Shown: one piece after another, positions 6,872-13,849 of the stretch
Numbering within the stretch: position 1 is the stretch's first letter
How the letters are laid out: each line of letters opens with the position of its first letter
NCBI GenBank assembly: GCA_038237665.1
Contig: JBBRYK010000056.1
Span: 1-17,821 of the forward strand
Direction of reading: 5' to 3'
Length of the DNA stretch: 17,821 nucleotides
DNA from: JBBRYK01 sp038237665
Lineage (GTDB): Bacteria; Actinomycetota; Thermoleophilia; Gaiellales; Gaiellaceae
The notes under the pieces: model-generated
What the model saw: the letters and a program-made list of their open reading frames with translations, nothing else
Told to the model about the DNA's origin: nothing
Database searches by the model: none
Program-made: the position numbers and the translations under genes

Positions 6872-8617
6872 GCTCGGCTTCCTTCGCGGAAGCGGCTTTG
6901 GCTTCGCCTTGACGACGCGGAACGTCGTCGCCAGCTCGACCCGCCCGAAGCCGTTCGTCGCAGCCACCTTGACGACGTACCGGCCCGGATAGACGGGGCT
7001 TCCGCTGTGGCCGCGACCATCCCACTGGAGCACGAGTTGGCCGGCAGCCACGCGCTGCGACGCAATGTTGACGATGGGGGCTCCCGTCTCGCTCTCGACC
7101 CACGCGAGCACGGTCGCCGTCTGCCCGACGCTGACCGTGGCGACGGCCCTCGGGTTGGCACGGGGCACGGCCATCGCCGGCGGCTGCGAACGCAGCGAGC
7201 CCAGCGTGTTGTTGACGGTGAAGCCGCGATCGACGGAAGAACGCTGCCCCTGGTCGTCCACGCCCGTCACGACCCACTGCCAGCGGCCCTGGAGCGGGGC
7301 CGGCCCGGCGGGCGGCCACACGATCTTGTAGACGCCGGCGTTCTTCAGCCCGGCATCCGAGTAATACGCCCTTCCGTCGGGCCCCACGAGCTGAGCGGTC
7401 ACCGTCGTCGGCCGGACGAGCTTGTACGCGAGGGCCTGGCGGTCGGCGATGCCGTCGCCGTTCGGCGAGAGCACGGGCTGCGGGGCGGGTGGCACGTAGA
7501 CGCCCGTGTAGTAGACGAGCACCGCCTCCTTGACCGCACGCTCGGCGCCGTCGGAGGGCGCGTTCAGAAGGCGGCCGTCAAAGGCCATCGTGCTCGAGCC
7601 GCCGGAGTCGAGGGCCGAGGCCGTCACGCACCCGAGCCGCTGCATCGCCTGGCCGAGCTCGAAGTTCGTCAGGCCGACGCTGTACCCCGGCTGGCGGCCG
7701 TCGACGACCAGCATCACGATCTTTCCGTCGGCCAGCTGGCCGACGGCGCTCCGCGGGGCCCGCGGAAGCAGCTGGTCAGGCGTGAAGAGCTCGTTCGCCC
7801 GGAACACGACCTTGCCGTCCCTGACGACGATCGGCCCGCCGCCGAGCCCCTGCAGCATCGAGGTCCAGTCCGGCTGGAGCAACAGCCGCAGCGTCAGGTC
7901 TCCGCCGACGAGAGCCTCGGCCGCGAGCCTCGGCACCTGCGTCCCTCGTGCGACCAGCACGGCGCCGCCGACCGGGATCGGCGTGTTCCCACCCTGCGCG
8001 ATCTGCACGACGACGCCTGGCAGGTCCACGTTCGGCAGCGCCGGCGACATGGGCGAGAGCACCGCCTCGTAGGAGCCAGGAGAGGCGGGTGTCGCGGGCC
8101 CCCAGGCCGGCGTATAGAGCGAGGTGCCGTTTGCCGGAGGGGTCTCGTTCAGGCCGTTCAGGGTGCGGCGCGGGCCCGTCCCCTGCCACGTCCCGAACAT
8201 CGTCACGCGGTCGACGTGCAGCGTCCCCTCGGAGTCGATGCCGATGCTCGACCGCTCCGCGGACGGCCGATGCCAGAGCACGCCGTCCTGCATCACGAGT
8301 CCGGTCGGGTGCCCGTCGGCCGAGTTGAAGAGGTCGCCGTTGATGCCGGCGACGGTCGCGCCGCCGGAGACGCGCTTCTGGATCGAGGTCACGGTTCCGC
8401 GACCCAGGATGGTTCCGTCCGCGAGCGCCGGACGAAGGCTGTAGAGCCCGCCGGGCCGAGGTGCGACGAGCACGTGGTAGACAACAGGACCGTGGCTCGT
8501 GAAGGCGACCTGCTGCTCGTAGGTGACGCCGGGCATGAGCAGGGTCCGCGGCTGCGCCGCGGCCGGTCCAGCCAGGACCAGCCCGAAAACCCCCGCAATG
8601 AGCGCCCGGCGAAGCAC
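6869..8617 (-). CDS. Exported phosphodiester glycosidase (NAGPA/DUF2233) with C-terminal FlgD-like Ig modules
   Basis: This 582-residue secreted protein starts at GTG 8617 with a signal peptide (LRRALIAGVFGLVLAGPAAAQ, residues 2-22, likely cut after AAA or AAAQ). The NAGPA domain spans about 30-370. It shows GINGDLFN (91-98), GGGPIVVRDGKVVF (from 259) and DSGGSSTM (337-344), the usual active-site loop of phosphodiester glycosidases, which hydrolyse sugar phosphodiesters in surface polymers or wall glycans. Beyond this lie SPNGDG (384-389), typical of FlgD-type Ig folds, and a second beta-rich module ending in YPGRYVVKVAATNGFGRVE. The tail is basic and proline-rich (KAKPKPLPRRKPS), perhaps wall-binding. 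A longer frame to 8743 was rejected because it would bury the signal peptide and overlap the divergent deacetylase gene. Substrate unknown. Confidence 0.85.
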   Translation of the reverse strand: MLRRALIAGVFGLVLAGPAAAQPRTLLMPGVTYEQQVAFTSHGPVVYHVLVAPRPGGLYSLRPALADGTILGRGTVTSIQKRVSGGATVAGINGDLFNSADGHPTGLVMQDGVLWHRPSAERSSIGIDSEGTLHVDRVTMFGTWQGTGPRRTLNGLNETPPANGTSLYTPAWGPATPASPGSYEAVLSPMSPALPNVDLPGVVVQIAQGGNTPIPVGGAVLVARGTQVPRLAAEALVGGDLTLRLLLQPDWTSMLQGLGGGPIVVRDGKVVFRANELFTPDQLLPRAPRSAVGQLADGKIVMLVVDGRQPGYSVGLTNFELGQAMQRLGCVTASALDSGGSSTMAFDGRLLNAPSDGAERAVKEAVLVYYTGVYVPPAPQPVLSPNGDGIADRQALAYKLVRPTTVTAQLVGPDGRAYYSDAGLKNAGVYKIVWPPAGPAPLQGRWQWVVTGVDDQGQRSSVDRGFTVNNTLGSLRSQPPAMAVPRANPRAVATVSVGQTATVLAWVESETGAPIVNIASQRVAAGQLVLQWDGRGHSGSPVYPGRYVVKVAATNGFGRVELATTFRVVKAKPKPLPRRKPS

Positions 8618-8630
8618 GACGGCGCGTTTC

Positions 8631-8636
8631 AGGGTA
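8631..8636 (-). promoter_or_regulatory. Possible -10 element for the phosphodiester glycosidase gene
   Basis: The minus strand reads TACCCT and ends 13 bases before the GTG at 8617, giving a leader of only about 6 bases. The match is weak (TANNNT only) but it is the best candidate in the 62-base divergent spacer facing the deacetylase promoter. Confidence 0.3.
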
Positions 8637-8665
8637 GCGGCCGCCAGTTGGTGAACGTCTCGCAA

Positions 8666-8671
8666 TACACT
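8666..8671 (+). promoter_or_regulatory. -10 element, leaderless promoter of the deacetylase gene
   Basis: TACACT ends 8 bases before the GTG at 8680, with no Shine-Dalgarno sequence between. The same TACACT hexamer recurs at 9451-9456 ahead of the next gene. No clear -35 is seen. Confidence 0.55.
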
Positions 8672-8679
8672 CGCGTTCG

Positions 8680-9432
8680 GTGTCGCGGCGTCTAGTTCCT
8701 CCCCTCGCGCTCGCAGCGATCCTCTTGTTGCCTTCTCCGGCAACTAGTGAGCCGGCCGGGGCAACTCCGGTGCCGATTCTCATGTACCACGTGATCGCGG
8801 ACCCCGCGAGCGGCGCGCCCTATCCCGACCTCTACGTCTCCCCCGGCGTCTTCAGAGCGCAGGTCGCCTGGCTCGCCGCGCACGGGTACCGGGGCGTGAC
8901 GCTGAAACGCGTGTACGACTCCTGGCAGGGGCGGGCGAAGCTTCCGGCCCACCCCGTCGTCTTCTCCTTCGACGACGGCTACCTCCCCGACTACACCGTC
9001 GCGATGCCCGTGCTCGAGGCGCGCGGCTGGCCCGGCATGCTCAACCTCGCGGTCGAGCACCAGTGGAACGACCTGCCGCCGCGCTACATCTGGAAGCTGC
9101 TCGGGGCCGGCTGGGAGCTCGACGGCCACACGTTCACGCACCCCGACCTGACCGGGCTCGGGGCTGACCAGCTCCGCCACGAGATCGGCGAGTCCCGGCA
9201 GTTCCTCCGCCGGCAGTACCACGTTTCCGTGGACTTCTTCTGTTATCCCGCCGGGCGCTACAACGATGCCGTCGTGGCCGCTGTGCGGGCGGCGGGGTAC
9301 CTCGGGGCGACAACGACGAACTACGGGCTCGCACGCCCCTCTCAGGGCCTGTTCACGCTCTCGCGCGTACGCGTGAACCGCGACGACGGTGTCTCCGGCC
9401 TCAGAGCGAAGCTGCGCGCGCTCGGCGCCTGA
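8680..9432 (+). CDS. Secreted polysaccharide deacetylase (CE4/NodB domain)
   Basis: This 250-residue protein has an N-terminal signal peptide (SRRLVPPLALAAILLLPSPA, residues 2-21) followed by a complete NodB domain. The CE4 motifs are all present. SFDDG (96-100) carries the catalytic base D98 and metal ligand D99, and HTFTH (150-154) supplies the metal-binding H150 and H154. FCYPAGRY (187-194) is motif 3. The opening PVPILMYHVI block (30-39) is typical of the PgaB/IcaB-like and xylanase-like branch. CE4 enzymes remove N- or O-acetyl groups from peptidoglycan, poly-GlcNAc or other glycans using a divalent metal. It is divergent from the phosphodiester glycosidase gene, which suggests both remodel extracellular glycan. 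The GTG at 8680 is supported by the signal peptide and the -10 hexamer. Confidence 0.9.
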   Translation: MSRRLVPPLALAAILLLPSPATSEPAGATPVPILMYHVIADPASGAPYPDLYVSPGVFRAQVAWLAAHGYRGVTLKRVYDSWQGRAKLPAHPVVFSFDDGYLPDYTVAMPVLEARGWPGMLNLAVEHQWNDLPPRYIWKLLGAGWELDGHTFTHPDLTGLGADQLRHEIGESRQFLRRQYHVSVDFFCYPAGRYNDAVVAAVRAAGYLGATTTNYGLARPSQGLFTLSRVRVNRDDGVSGLRAKLRALGA

Positions 9433-9450
9433 CGCCGTTAAGCCCCGCCT

Positions 9451-9456
9451 TACACT
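9451..9456 (+). promoter_or_regulatory. Possible -10 element upstream of the exported unknown protein
   Basis: TACACT lies 43 bases before the ATG at 9500, giving a leader of roughly 36 bases. CTGACG (9429-9434) sits 16 bases upstream and matches TTGACA at four of six positions. It overlaps the stop codon of the deacetylase gene. Confidence 0.4.
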
Positions 9457-9499
9457 CCCTTGTTCGGCGGTTTGCATTGGTGATGCGAGAATTGCCGCG

Positions 9500-10660
9500 A
9501 TGATTCGCCGAACGGCAGGCGCGCTGATCGTCATCGGCGCCGTTGCGGTGGCGGCCGCCGCGGGCTCCGGTACAGCCGCACCGACCGTCGAGCGGGCCGC
9601 AGCGGTCCGCCTCCATGTCCGGATCGCGATCCCGCGCCCCGGCGACATCGTCCTCGCGCGGATCGTCGTGCGAGCGCGACCGGGTATCGGCGTCCCGGTG
9701 CGGCTCCGGCTCAAGGCGCTGAACGCCGACAAGCTCCGGCCCTCGATCGTGGCCGTCGGCGGCGTCGTGTCGTTGCACCGCCGCCCGCTCAAATACGTGA
9801 GCGTGGTGGCGATCATCAACAAGCGTGTGGCGCTCCGGAAGCCGCGGACGCCCTGGGACCGCTTCGTCGACATCGACCTCGTCAACGCCGTCGGTGCGAC
9901 ACCCGCCGACGCCCGCCAGTACTTCCGTGGGCACGTGCGCGTCGCGCGCGACATCATCACCCACTTTGGCGAGCCCGGTCAGCAGGCGCTGCTCGATCTC
10001 TTCCAGCCGGTCGAAGGCGACACGCTGACCCCGATGCAGCAGGCTCTGGCCGACCGCGGGCTCGACTCGATCGCCCTCGCCGGCCTTCCGGCGCGAACCA
10101 CGTCCGCGCTGCGTGAGACCGCCCCTCCGAAGGCGATCCTGGCGGACTCGGCCGACGCTGCGAAGTCGGCGTGCTCGAACGACGCCGACCACACCGAGAA
10201 GGCGGTCAAGCACGTCGAGGGCGACGTCGCCAGCACCCTGAACCCGGTCAACGCGAACGACCCTACGACGGCGAAGCGCTGCGACCTGACCCGGTTCCTG
10301 TTCAAGGGGCTCCGGCTGTCGTTCTCGGCCCCGAATCCGTCCGGTGCGCTGGGCGCCTTCGCCCTCTCGAACATCACGGGGTCGGTCTGCGGCGATCCGC
10401 TGAAGACAGCCTGGAACGTCACGTTCGCCTCCACGGGCGAGGGCACCAGGACCGCCCAGCCGAAGTTCTCGAGCGCGAACCCCTTCACGATCGCCACCCG
10501 CAGCTTCGGCAGCGGCTCGACCCTCGCCGCCAGGCTTCAGTACGACACGACGGCGACACCGGTGATGAAGGTCTCCGGGACGCCCAAGGGCAAGGTCACG
10601 AAGGTCGTCGCGAGCCCGACGCAGGTGGCCGTGACGTCGACCGCCGTCCAGGCCTGCTGA
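9500..10660 (+). CDS. Exported protein of unknown function
   Basis: I do not recognise this 386-residue protein. It begins with a clear signal peptide (MIRR then a 20-residue Ala/Val/Ile core, likely cleaved around GTAAP at 24-28). Residues 30-110 are basic and beta-prone (VRLHVRIAIPRPGDIVLARI and a VGGVVSLHRRPLKYVSVVAIINKR segment). Residues 115-200 look helical, and about 255-386 are Ser/Thr/Gly-rich and beta-prone, like an extracellular beta-sandwich. There are four cysteines, C225, C261, C297 and C386, the last being the final residue; two disulfides are possible. The ATG at 9500 was chosen because it places the signal peptide at the N-terminus; the longer frame to 9389 overlaps the deacetylase gene. 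It follows that gene by 67 bases on the same strand, so an envelope or extracellular role is likely. Function unknown. Confidence 0.7.
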   Translation: MIRRTAGALIVIGAVAVAAAAGSGTAAPTVERAAAVRLHVRIAIPRPGDIVLARIVVRARPGIGVPVRLRLKALNADKLRPSIVAVGGVVSLHRRPLKYVSVVAIINKRVALRKPRTPWDRFVDIDLVNAVGATPADARQYFRGHVRVARDIITHFGEPGQQALLDLFQPVEGDTLTPMQQALADRGLDSIALAGLPARTTSALRETAPPKAILADSADAAKSACSNDADHTEKAVKHVEGDVASTLNPVNANDPTTAKRCDLTRFLFKGLRLSFSAPNPSGALGAFALSNITGSVCGDPLKTAWNVTFASTGEGTRTAQPKFSSANPFTIATRSFGSGSTLAARLQYDTTATPVMKVSGTPKGKVTKVVASPTQVAVTSTAVQAC

Positions 10661-10682
10661 ACCGACACCTGCCTCGCGCGGC

Positions 10683-10688
10683 GATACT
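10683..10688 (+). promoter_or_regulatory. Possible -10 element for the radical SAM-mqnC pair
   Basis: GATACT ends 7 bases before the GTG at 10696. It differs from TANNNT at the first base but otherwise resembles TATAAT (ATA.T). There is no Shine-Dalgarno sequence in the 35-base gap after the preceding gene, so a leaderless transcript is plausible. Confidence 0.4.
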
Positions 10689-10695
10689 TGTACTC

Positions 10696-12036
10696 GTGAC
10701 GCGCGCGAGCCGCACCGACCTGGTCGAGGAGCTGATCTCGGGGTTCCCGCACATTCCCCGCGAGGCCGTGCTGAAAGAGGACCTGCTTCGCGCGGGTATC
10801 GCCTTCGACCGGTCGGCGCTCAGCGACAACCTCGAGGGTGAGATCAAGCCGAAGTCGTACTTCATCTTCTCGTTCGACCAGAAGCCGCTGGCCGATCTGG
10901 GCGAGGCGGCGCTTCGGCGCCCGCCCGAGGAGATCGCGCTCACGGGTGGCCCGTACGAGCTCCGCCGCACGATCGTCTCCGTGCGGGTCAATCCGGCTTC
11001 GCCCTATCGTGCCGCCCCCAGCGCAGACGGTCGGCTGCGACTCGCTCTCGAGGGCCGGGAGATCGCGGACATCACCCTGCCGCCGATGCCCGAGTACTAC
11101 CGGCACACGCTCAGGAACGGGAAGACGGTGATGGAGACGGCCCCGACCATTCAGTGGGGCTACCTGATCTACCTGACCGTCTTGCGGCTCTGCCAGTACT
11201 TCGGCGCCCACGAGGAATGCGGCTTCTGCGACATCAACCACAACTGGCGCCAGCACAAGCAGGCGGGCCGCCCGTATACCGGGGTGAAGCCGGTCGAGGA
11301 CGTGCTGGAGGCGCTGGAGCTGATCGACCGCTACGACACCGAGAAGGCGAGCAAGGCGTACACGCTCACCGGCGGCTCGATCACGAGCACCGTCGACGGG
11401 CACGCCGAGGCCGACTTCTACGGGCGGTACGCGCAGGCGATCGAGGCTCGCTTTCCCGGCCGCTGGATCGGCAAGGTCGTCGCCCAGGCGCTCCCGAAAG
11501 AGGACGTGCAGCGCTACAAGGACTACGGCATCTCGATCTACCACCCGAACTACGAGGTGTGGGACGAGCGCCTCTTCTCGATCATCTCGCCGGGGAAGCA
11601 GCGCTACGTCGGGCGCGAGGAATGGCACCGCCGGATCTTCGACGCCGCGGAGGTGTTCGGATCGCGCTACGTGATCCCGAACTTCGTCGCCGGCGTCGAG
11701 ATGGCGAAACCGTTCGGCTTCCCGACCGTCGAGGCGGCGATCGCGAGTACCGCCGAAGGCCTCGACTACTTCATGAGCCGAGGGATCACTCCGCGGTTCA
11801 CGACCTGGTGCCCGGAGCCGACGACGCCGCTCGGTCGCGACAACCCGGACGGAGCGCCGCTCGAATACCACGTCCGGCTGCTCGAGGTGTACCGCGCGAC
11901 GCTCGACAAGCACGGGCTGAAACCGCCGCCCGGGTACGGCATTGCCGGTCCGGGCAACGCAGTCTTCTCGGTCAGCTCGTTCATGGACACGCTCCAGCCC
12001 GAGGAGGTCCCGGTGGAGGAGGCGGTGCCGGCGTGA
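10696..12036 (+). CDS. Radical SAM protein with CX8CX2C cluster motif, coupled to mqnC
   Basis: This 446-residue protein has three cysteines spaced for a radical SAM [4Fe-4S] cluster, but as CX8CX2C (C166, C175, C178 in LCQYFGAHEECGFCDINHNW) instead of the common CX3CX2C. A Gly-rich TLTGGSI strand (about 223-229) matches the SAM-binding GGE-type motif, and a TIM-barrel-like core runs to about residue 420. The first 165 residues are a separate region I cannot assign. Only one other cysteine exists (C372), so an auxiliary Fe-S cluster is unlikely. The TGA stop overlaps the mqnC GTG (GTGA, 12033-12036). The start at GTG 10696 fits the short gap and a -10-like hexamer; the longer frame overlaps the previous gene. 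It is not MqnE by motif. I infer a step in, or modification of, menaquinone synthesis; the reaction is unknown. Confidence 0.8.
   Translation: MTRASRTDLVEELISGFPHIPREAVLKEDLLRAGIAFDRSALSDNLEGEIKPKSYFIFSFDQKPLADLGEAALRRPPEEIALTGGPYELRRTIVSVRVNPASPYRAAPSADGRLRLALEGREIADITLPPMPEYYRHTLRNGKTVMETAPTIQWGYLIYLTVLRLCQYFGAHEECGFCDINHNWRQHKQAGRPYTGVKPVEDVLEALELIDRYDTEKASKAYTLTGGSITSTVDGHAEADFYGRYAQAIEARFPGRWIGKVVAQALPKEDVQRYKDYGISIYHPNYEVWDERLFSIISPGKQRYVGREEWHRRIFDAAEVFGSRYVIPNFVAGVEMAKPFGFPTVEAAIASTAEGLDYFMSRGITPRFTTWCPEPTTPLGRDNPDGAPLEYHVRLLEVYRATLDKHGLKPPPGYGIAGPGNAVFSVSSFMDTLQPEEVPVEEAVPA
12015..12022 (+). promoter_or_regulatory. Ribosome binding site for mqnC
   Basis: GGAGGAGG ends 10 bases before the mqnC GTG at 12033, inside the end of the radical SAM gene. 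It is one of only two strong Shine-Dalgarno sequences seen in the window and supports the 12033 start over longer in-frame options. Confidence 0.6.
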
Positions 12037-13082
12037 ACCGGATCAGCGTCGACGAGGCCCGCGAGCTCTGGGTGCACGCCGGCGATGACGAGCTGAAACG
12101 CCTCGCGCAGGACGTGCGTGCCCGGTACCACGACCCGAACCGCGCGACGTACATGGTCATGCGGATCATCAACTACACGAACGTGTGCGTCGCCCAGTGC
12201 GATTACTGCGCCTTCTACGTCCTCCCGAGGGAGGACGGGGGTTACGTGCTCTCGCGCGACGAGGTCTTCGCGAAGATCGACGAGCTGCTCGATTTCGGGG
12301 GCGACCTGGTCGGGTTCAACGGCGGCTTCAACCCGAGGCTGCCGCTCGACTACTACTGCGACCTGTTCGCCTCCGTGCGCGCGCGCTACGGCGAGCGAGT
12401 CGAGTTCTATGCGCTCACGATCGCCGAGTTCGTCTTCCTCGCCGACCGCGCCAAGCTGAGCTATGCCGACGCGGCCGCGCGGCTCGGCGACGCCGGCGTT
12501 CACTGGGTTACCGGCGGGGGGAGCGAGATCCTCACCGAGGACTTCCGCAAGCGCCATGCGAAGTGGAAGTACACGGTCCGCGACTACTTCGAGGCGCAGC
12601 GCGCCGTCGTCGAGAGCGGGCTGAAGACGACGGCGACGATGGTGATCGGCTTCGACGAGACGCTCGAGGAGCGCCTCGAGCACCTGCAGCGCACTCGGGA
12701 CTTCCAGGACGCCTGCCTCCGCGACGGCTACGACGGGCTGTTCTCGTTCCTCTGCTGGACGTACAAGCCGTACGGCACGGCGCTGGGAGGTCGTGAGATC
12801 GGGCCGGAGGAGTACCGGCGGCACATCGCCCTGTCCCGGATCTTCCTCGACAACATCGAGCACGTCAGGACGTCGGTCCTGACGCAGAACGAGGACGCGT
12901 TCGCCGCGCTCGAGTACGGCGCCGACGACTTCGATCTGCCGATCGAGGACGAGGTCACCCAGAAGGCGGGTGCGCGGATCGATCTCGACCTGGAACGCCT
13001 GCTCGCGGTTCCCCGTTCGCTCGGCTACACGGTCGAGTACCGGCACGCCGAGCGGCCCGCCCGGGTCCGCGCTGTTAGCTAG
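12033..13082 (+). CDS. mqnC: Cyclic dehypoxanthinyl futalosine synthase-like radical SAM enzyme (MqnC)
   Basis: This 349-residue radical SAM enzyme carries INYTNVCVAQCDYCAFY (from residue 46) with C52, C56 and C59 in the CX3CX2C motif; the INYTN lead-in is typical of MqnC and MqnE. The TGGGSEILTEDFRKR block, GLKTTATMVIGFDETLEERLEHL and the following LQRTRDFQD match the MqnC side of the family. MqnC cyclises dehypoxanthine futalosine by a 5'-deoxyadenosyl radical in the futalosine route to menaquinone. Some family positions differ: GFNGGFNP where MqnC usually has QGGxNP, and ALTIAEF where it usually has a (S)xPEI motif (recalled, not aligned). It could therefore be a divergent subfamily paired with the upstream radical SAM protein. 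It is coupled by a GTGA overlap and has a good Shine-Dalgarno. Its stop overlaps that of mqnA. Confidence 0.78.
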   Translation: MNRISVDEARELWVHAGDDELKRLAQDVRARYHDPNRATYMVMRIINYTNVCVAQCDYCAFYVLPREDGGYVLSRDEVFAKIDELLDFGGDLVGFNGGFNPRLPLDYYCDLFASVRARYGERVEFYALTIAEFVFLADRAKLSYADAAARLGDAGVHWVTGGGSEILTEDFRKRHAKWKYTVRDYFEAQRAVVESGLKTTATMVIGFDETLEERLEHLQRTRDFQDACLRDGYDGLFSFLCWTYKPYGTALGGREIGPEEYRRHIALSRIFLDNIEHVRTSVLTQNEDAFAALEYGADDFDLPIEDEVTQKAGARIDLDLERLLAVPRSLGYTVEYRHAERPARVRAVS

Positions 13083-13849
13083 CGCGAGACCGTCGCCGTC
13101 CCGGCCGAGACGAACCGCAGCTCCGGCACCTCGTCGAGCTCACCGACGTCGCGCGCCAGCTCGAGGAAGGTGTAGAGGCCGGCGCGCTCGCGCGGCCCGA
13201 AGCGGTAGCGCAGCTTCTCGAAGTAGCGCGCGAGAAACCCGGCCGGATATCCGTAGCGTTCAGCGGCCTCGTAGGCGAGCACCTCCGGCTGCGCACGCGC
13301 GAGCCGGACTGACGCCACGAGGGCGTCCTCGAGCTCGGCCAGGCCGTCGGGCGCCGGATCCGGGCAGGCCCAGACGGCGAAGACCATCGGCAGACCGGTC
13401 CGCTCGAGCCACAGGCGTCCGAGGTCGTAGTGAGGCGTCGGGTCCTCGAAGGCGCTCCGGAGGGCCGCATCCCCGATCAGGAGCGTCGCGTCCGCCTCCT
13501 CGCCGAGTGGGACGTGCTCCGCCTCGGGCAGCAGGACGCGCGTCAGCACCACCGACGTCGCGCTCTCCGGGGTGATCGCGATCGTCTCCACCTGCTCGAG
13601 CGGCTTGCGCGAGACGAGCTGGATCGAATCGACGGCGCCCTCGGAGGAGACGCACAGCCGCGGCAGGATGCGGAGCCGGTCGGCGTGGCGCGCGTATTCG
13701 ATCGACGAGATCGGCGCAAGGTCGAGCTCGCCCGCGAGCAGCGCGCGGTTCAGCGCAGTCGGAACGCCGGCGACCTCAACGACCTCGGCGTCGAGCCGGT
13801 GGAAGACCGGCGCCATGTTGACGTACGAGATCCGACCGAGGCGGATCAC
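13079..13849 (-). CDS. mqnA: Chorismate dehydratase (MqnA), futalosine pathway
   Basis: This 256-residue protein begins with IRLGRISYVNMAPVFHRL, the characteristic MqnA N-terminus (GxxxYxNxxP). It follows the periplasmic-binding-protein-like fold of MqnA/MqnD: GVPTALNRALLAGELDLAPISSIEYA (from about 28), SxxxVDSIQLVS near 69-80, and TLLIGDAAL near 122-130. MqnA dehydrates chorismate to 3-[(1-carboxyvinyl)oxy]benzoate, the first step of the futalosine pathway, in the cytoplasm. Length is normal. The GTG at 13849 shares one base with the TAG stop of the polyprenyl synthase gene (TAGTG), so the two are almost certainly co-transcribed and coupled. It is the last gene of the minus-strand qcr-ubiX-menG run and converges on mqnC, giving two futalosine genes end to end. 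Confidence 0.9.
   Translation of the reverse strand: MIRLGRISYVNMAPVFHRLDAEVVEVAGVPTALNRALLAGELDLAPISSIEYARHADRLRILPRLCVSSEGAVDSIQLVSRKPLEQVETIAITPESATSVVLTRVLLPEAEHVPLGEEADATLLIGDAALRSAFEDPTPHYDLGRLWLERTGLPMVFAVWACPDPAPDGLAELEDALVASVRLARAQPEVLAYEAAERYGYPAGFLARYFEKLRYRFGPRERAGLYTFLELARDVGELDEVPELRFVSAGTATVSR

Noticed and set aside
6845..8695. 616-codon plus-strand open frame opposite the phosphodiester glycosidase gene
   Set aside because: Low-complexity Arg/His/Asp-rich translation with no signal peptide or domain, lying opposite a gene with clear catalytic motifs.
9423..9437. Hairpin CGGCG-CCTGA-CGCCG at the end of the deacetylase gene as a terminator
   Set aside because: The stem is only 5 bp, starts inside the coding sequence and has no T-tract after it; such short GC repeats are expected by chance in this composition.
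8692..9960. 422-codon minus-strand open frame across the deacetylase gene
   Set aside because: Antisense to a deacetylase with all CE4 motifs; translation shows no recognisable domain.
10171..10695. N-terminal extension of the radical SAM gene
   Set aside because: It overlaps the exported protein gene in another frame and is low-complexity. The GTG at 10696 follows a -10-like hexamer in the real intergenic gap.
10696..12036. Assignment of the radical SAM protein as MqnE
   Set aside because: MqnE uses CX3CX2C within an INYSNxC context and lacks a 165-residue N-terminal region; neither matches here.
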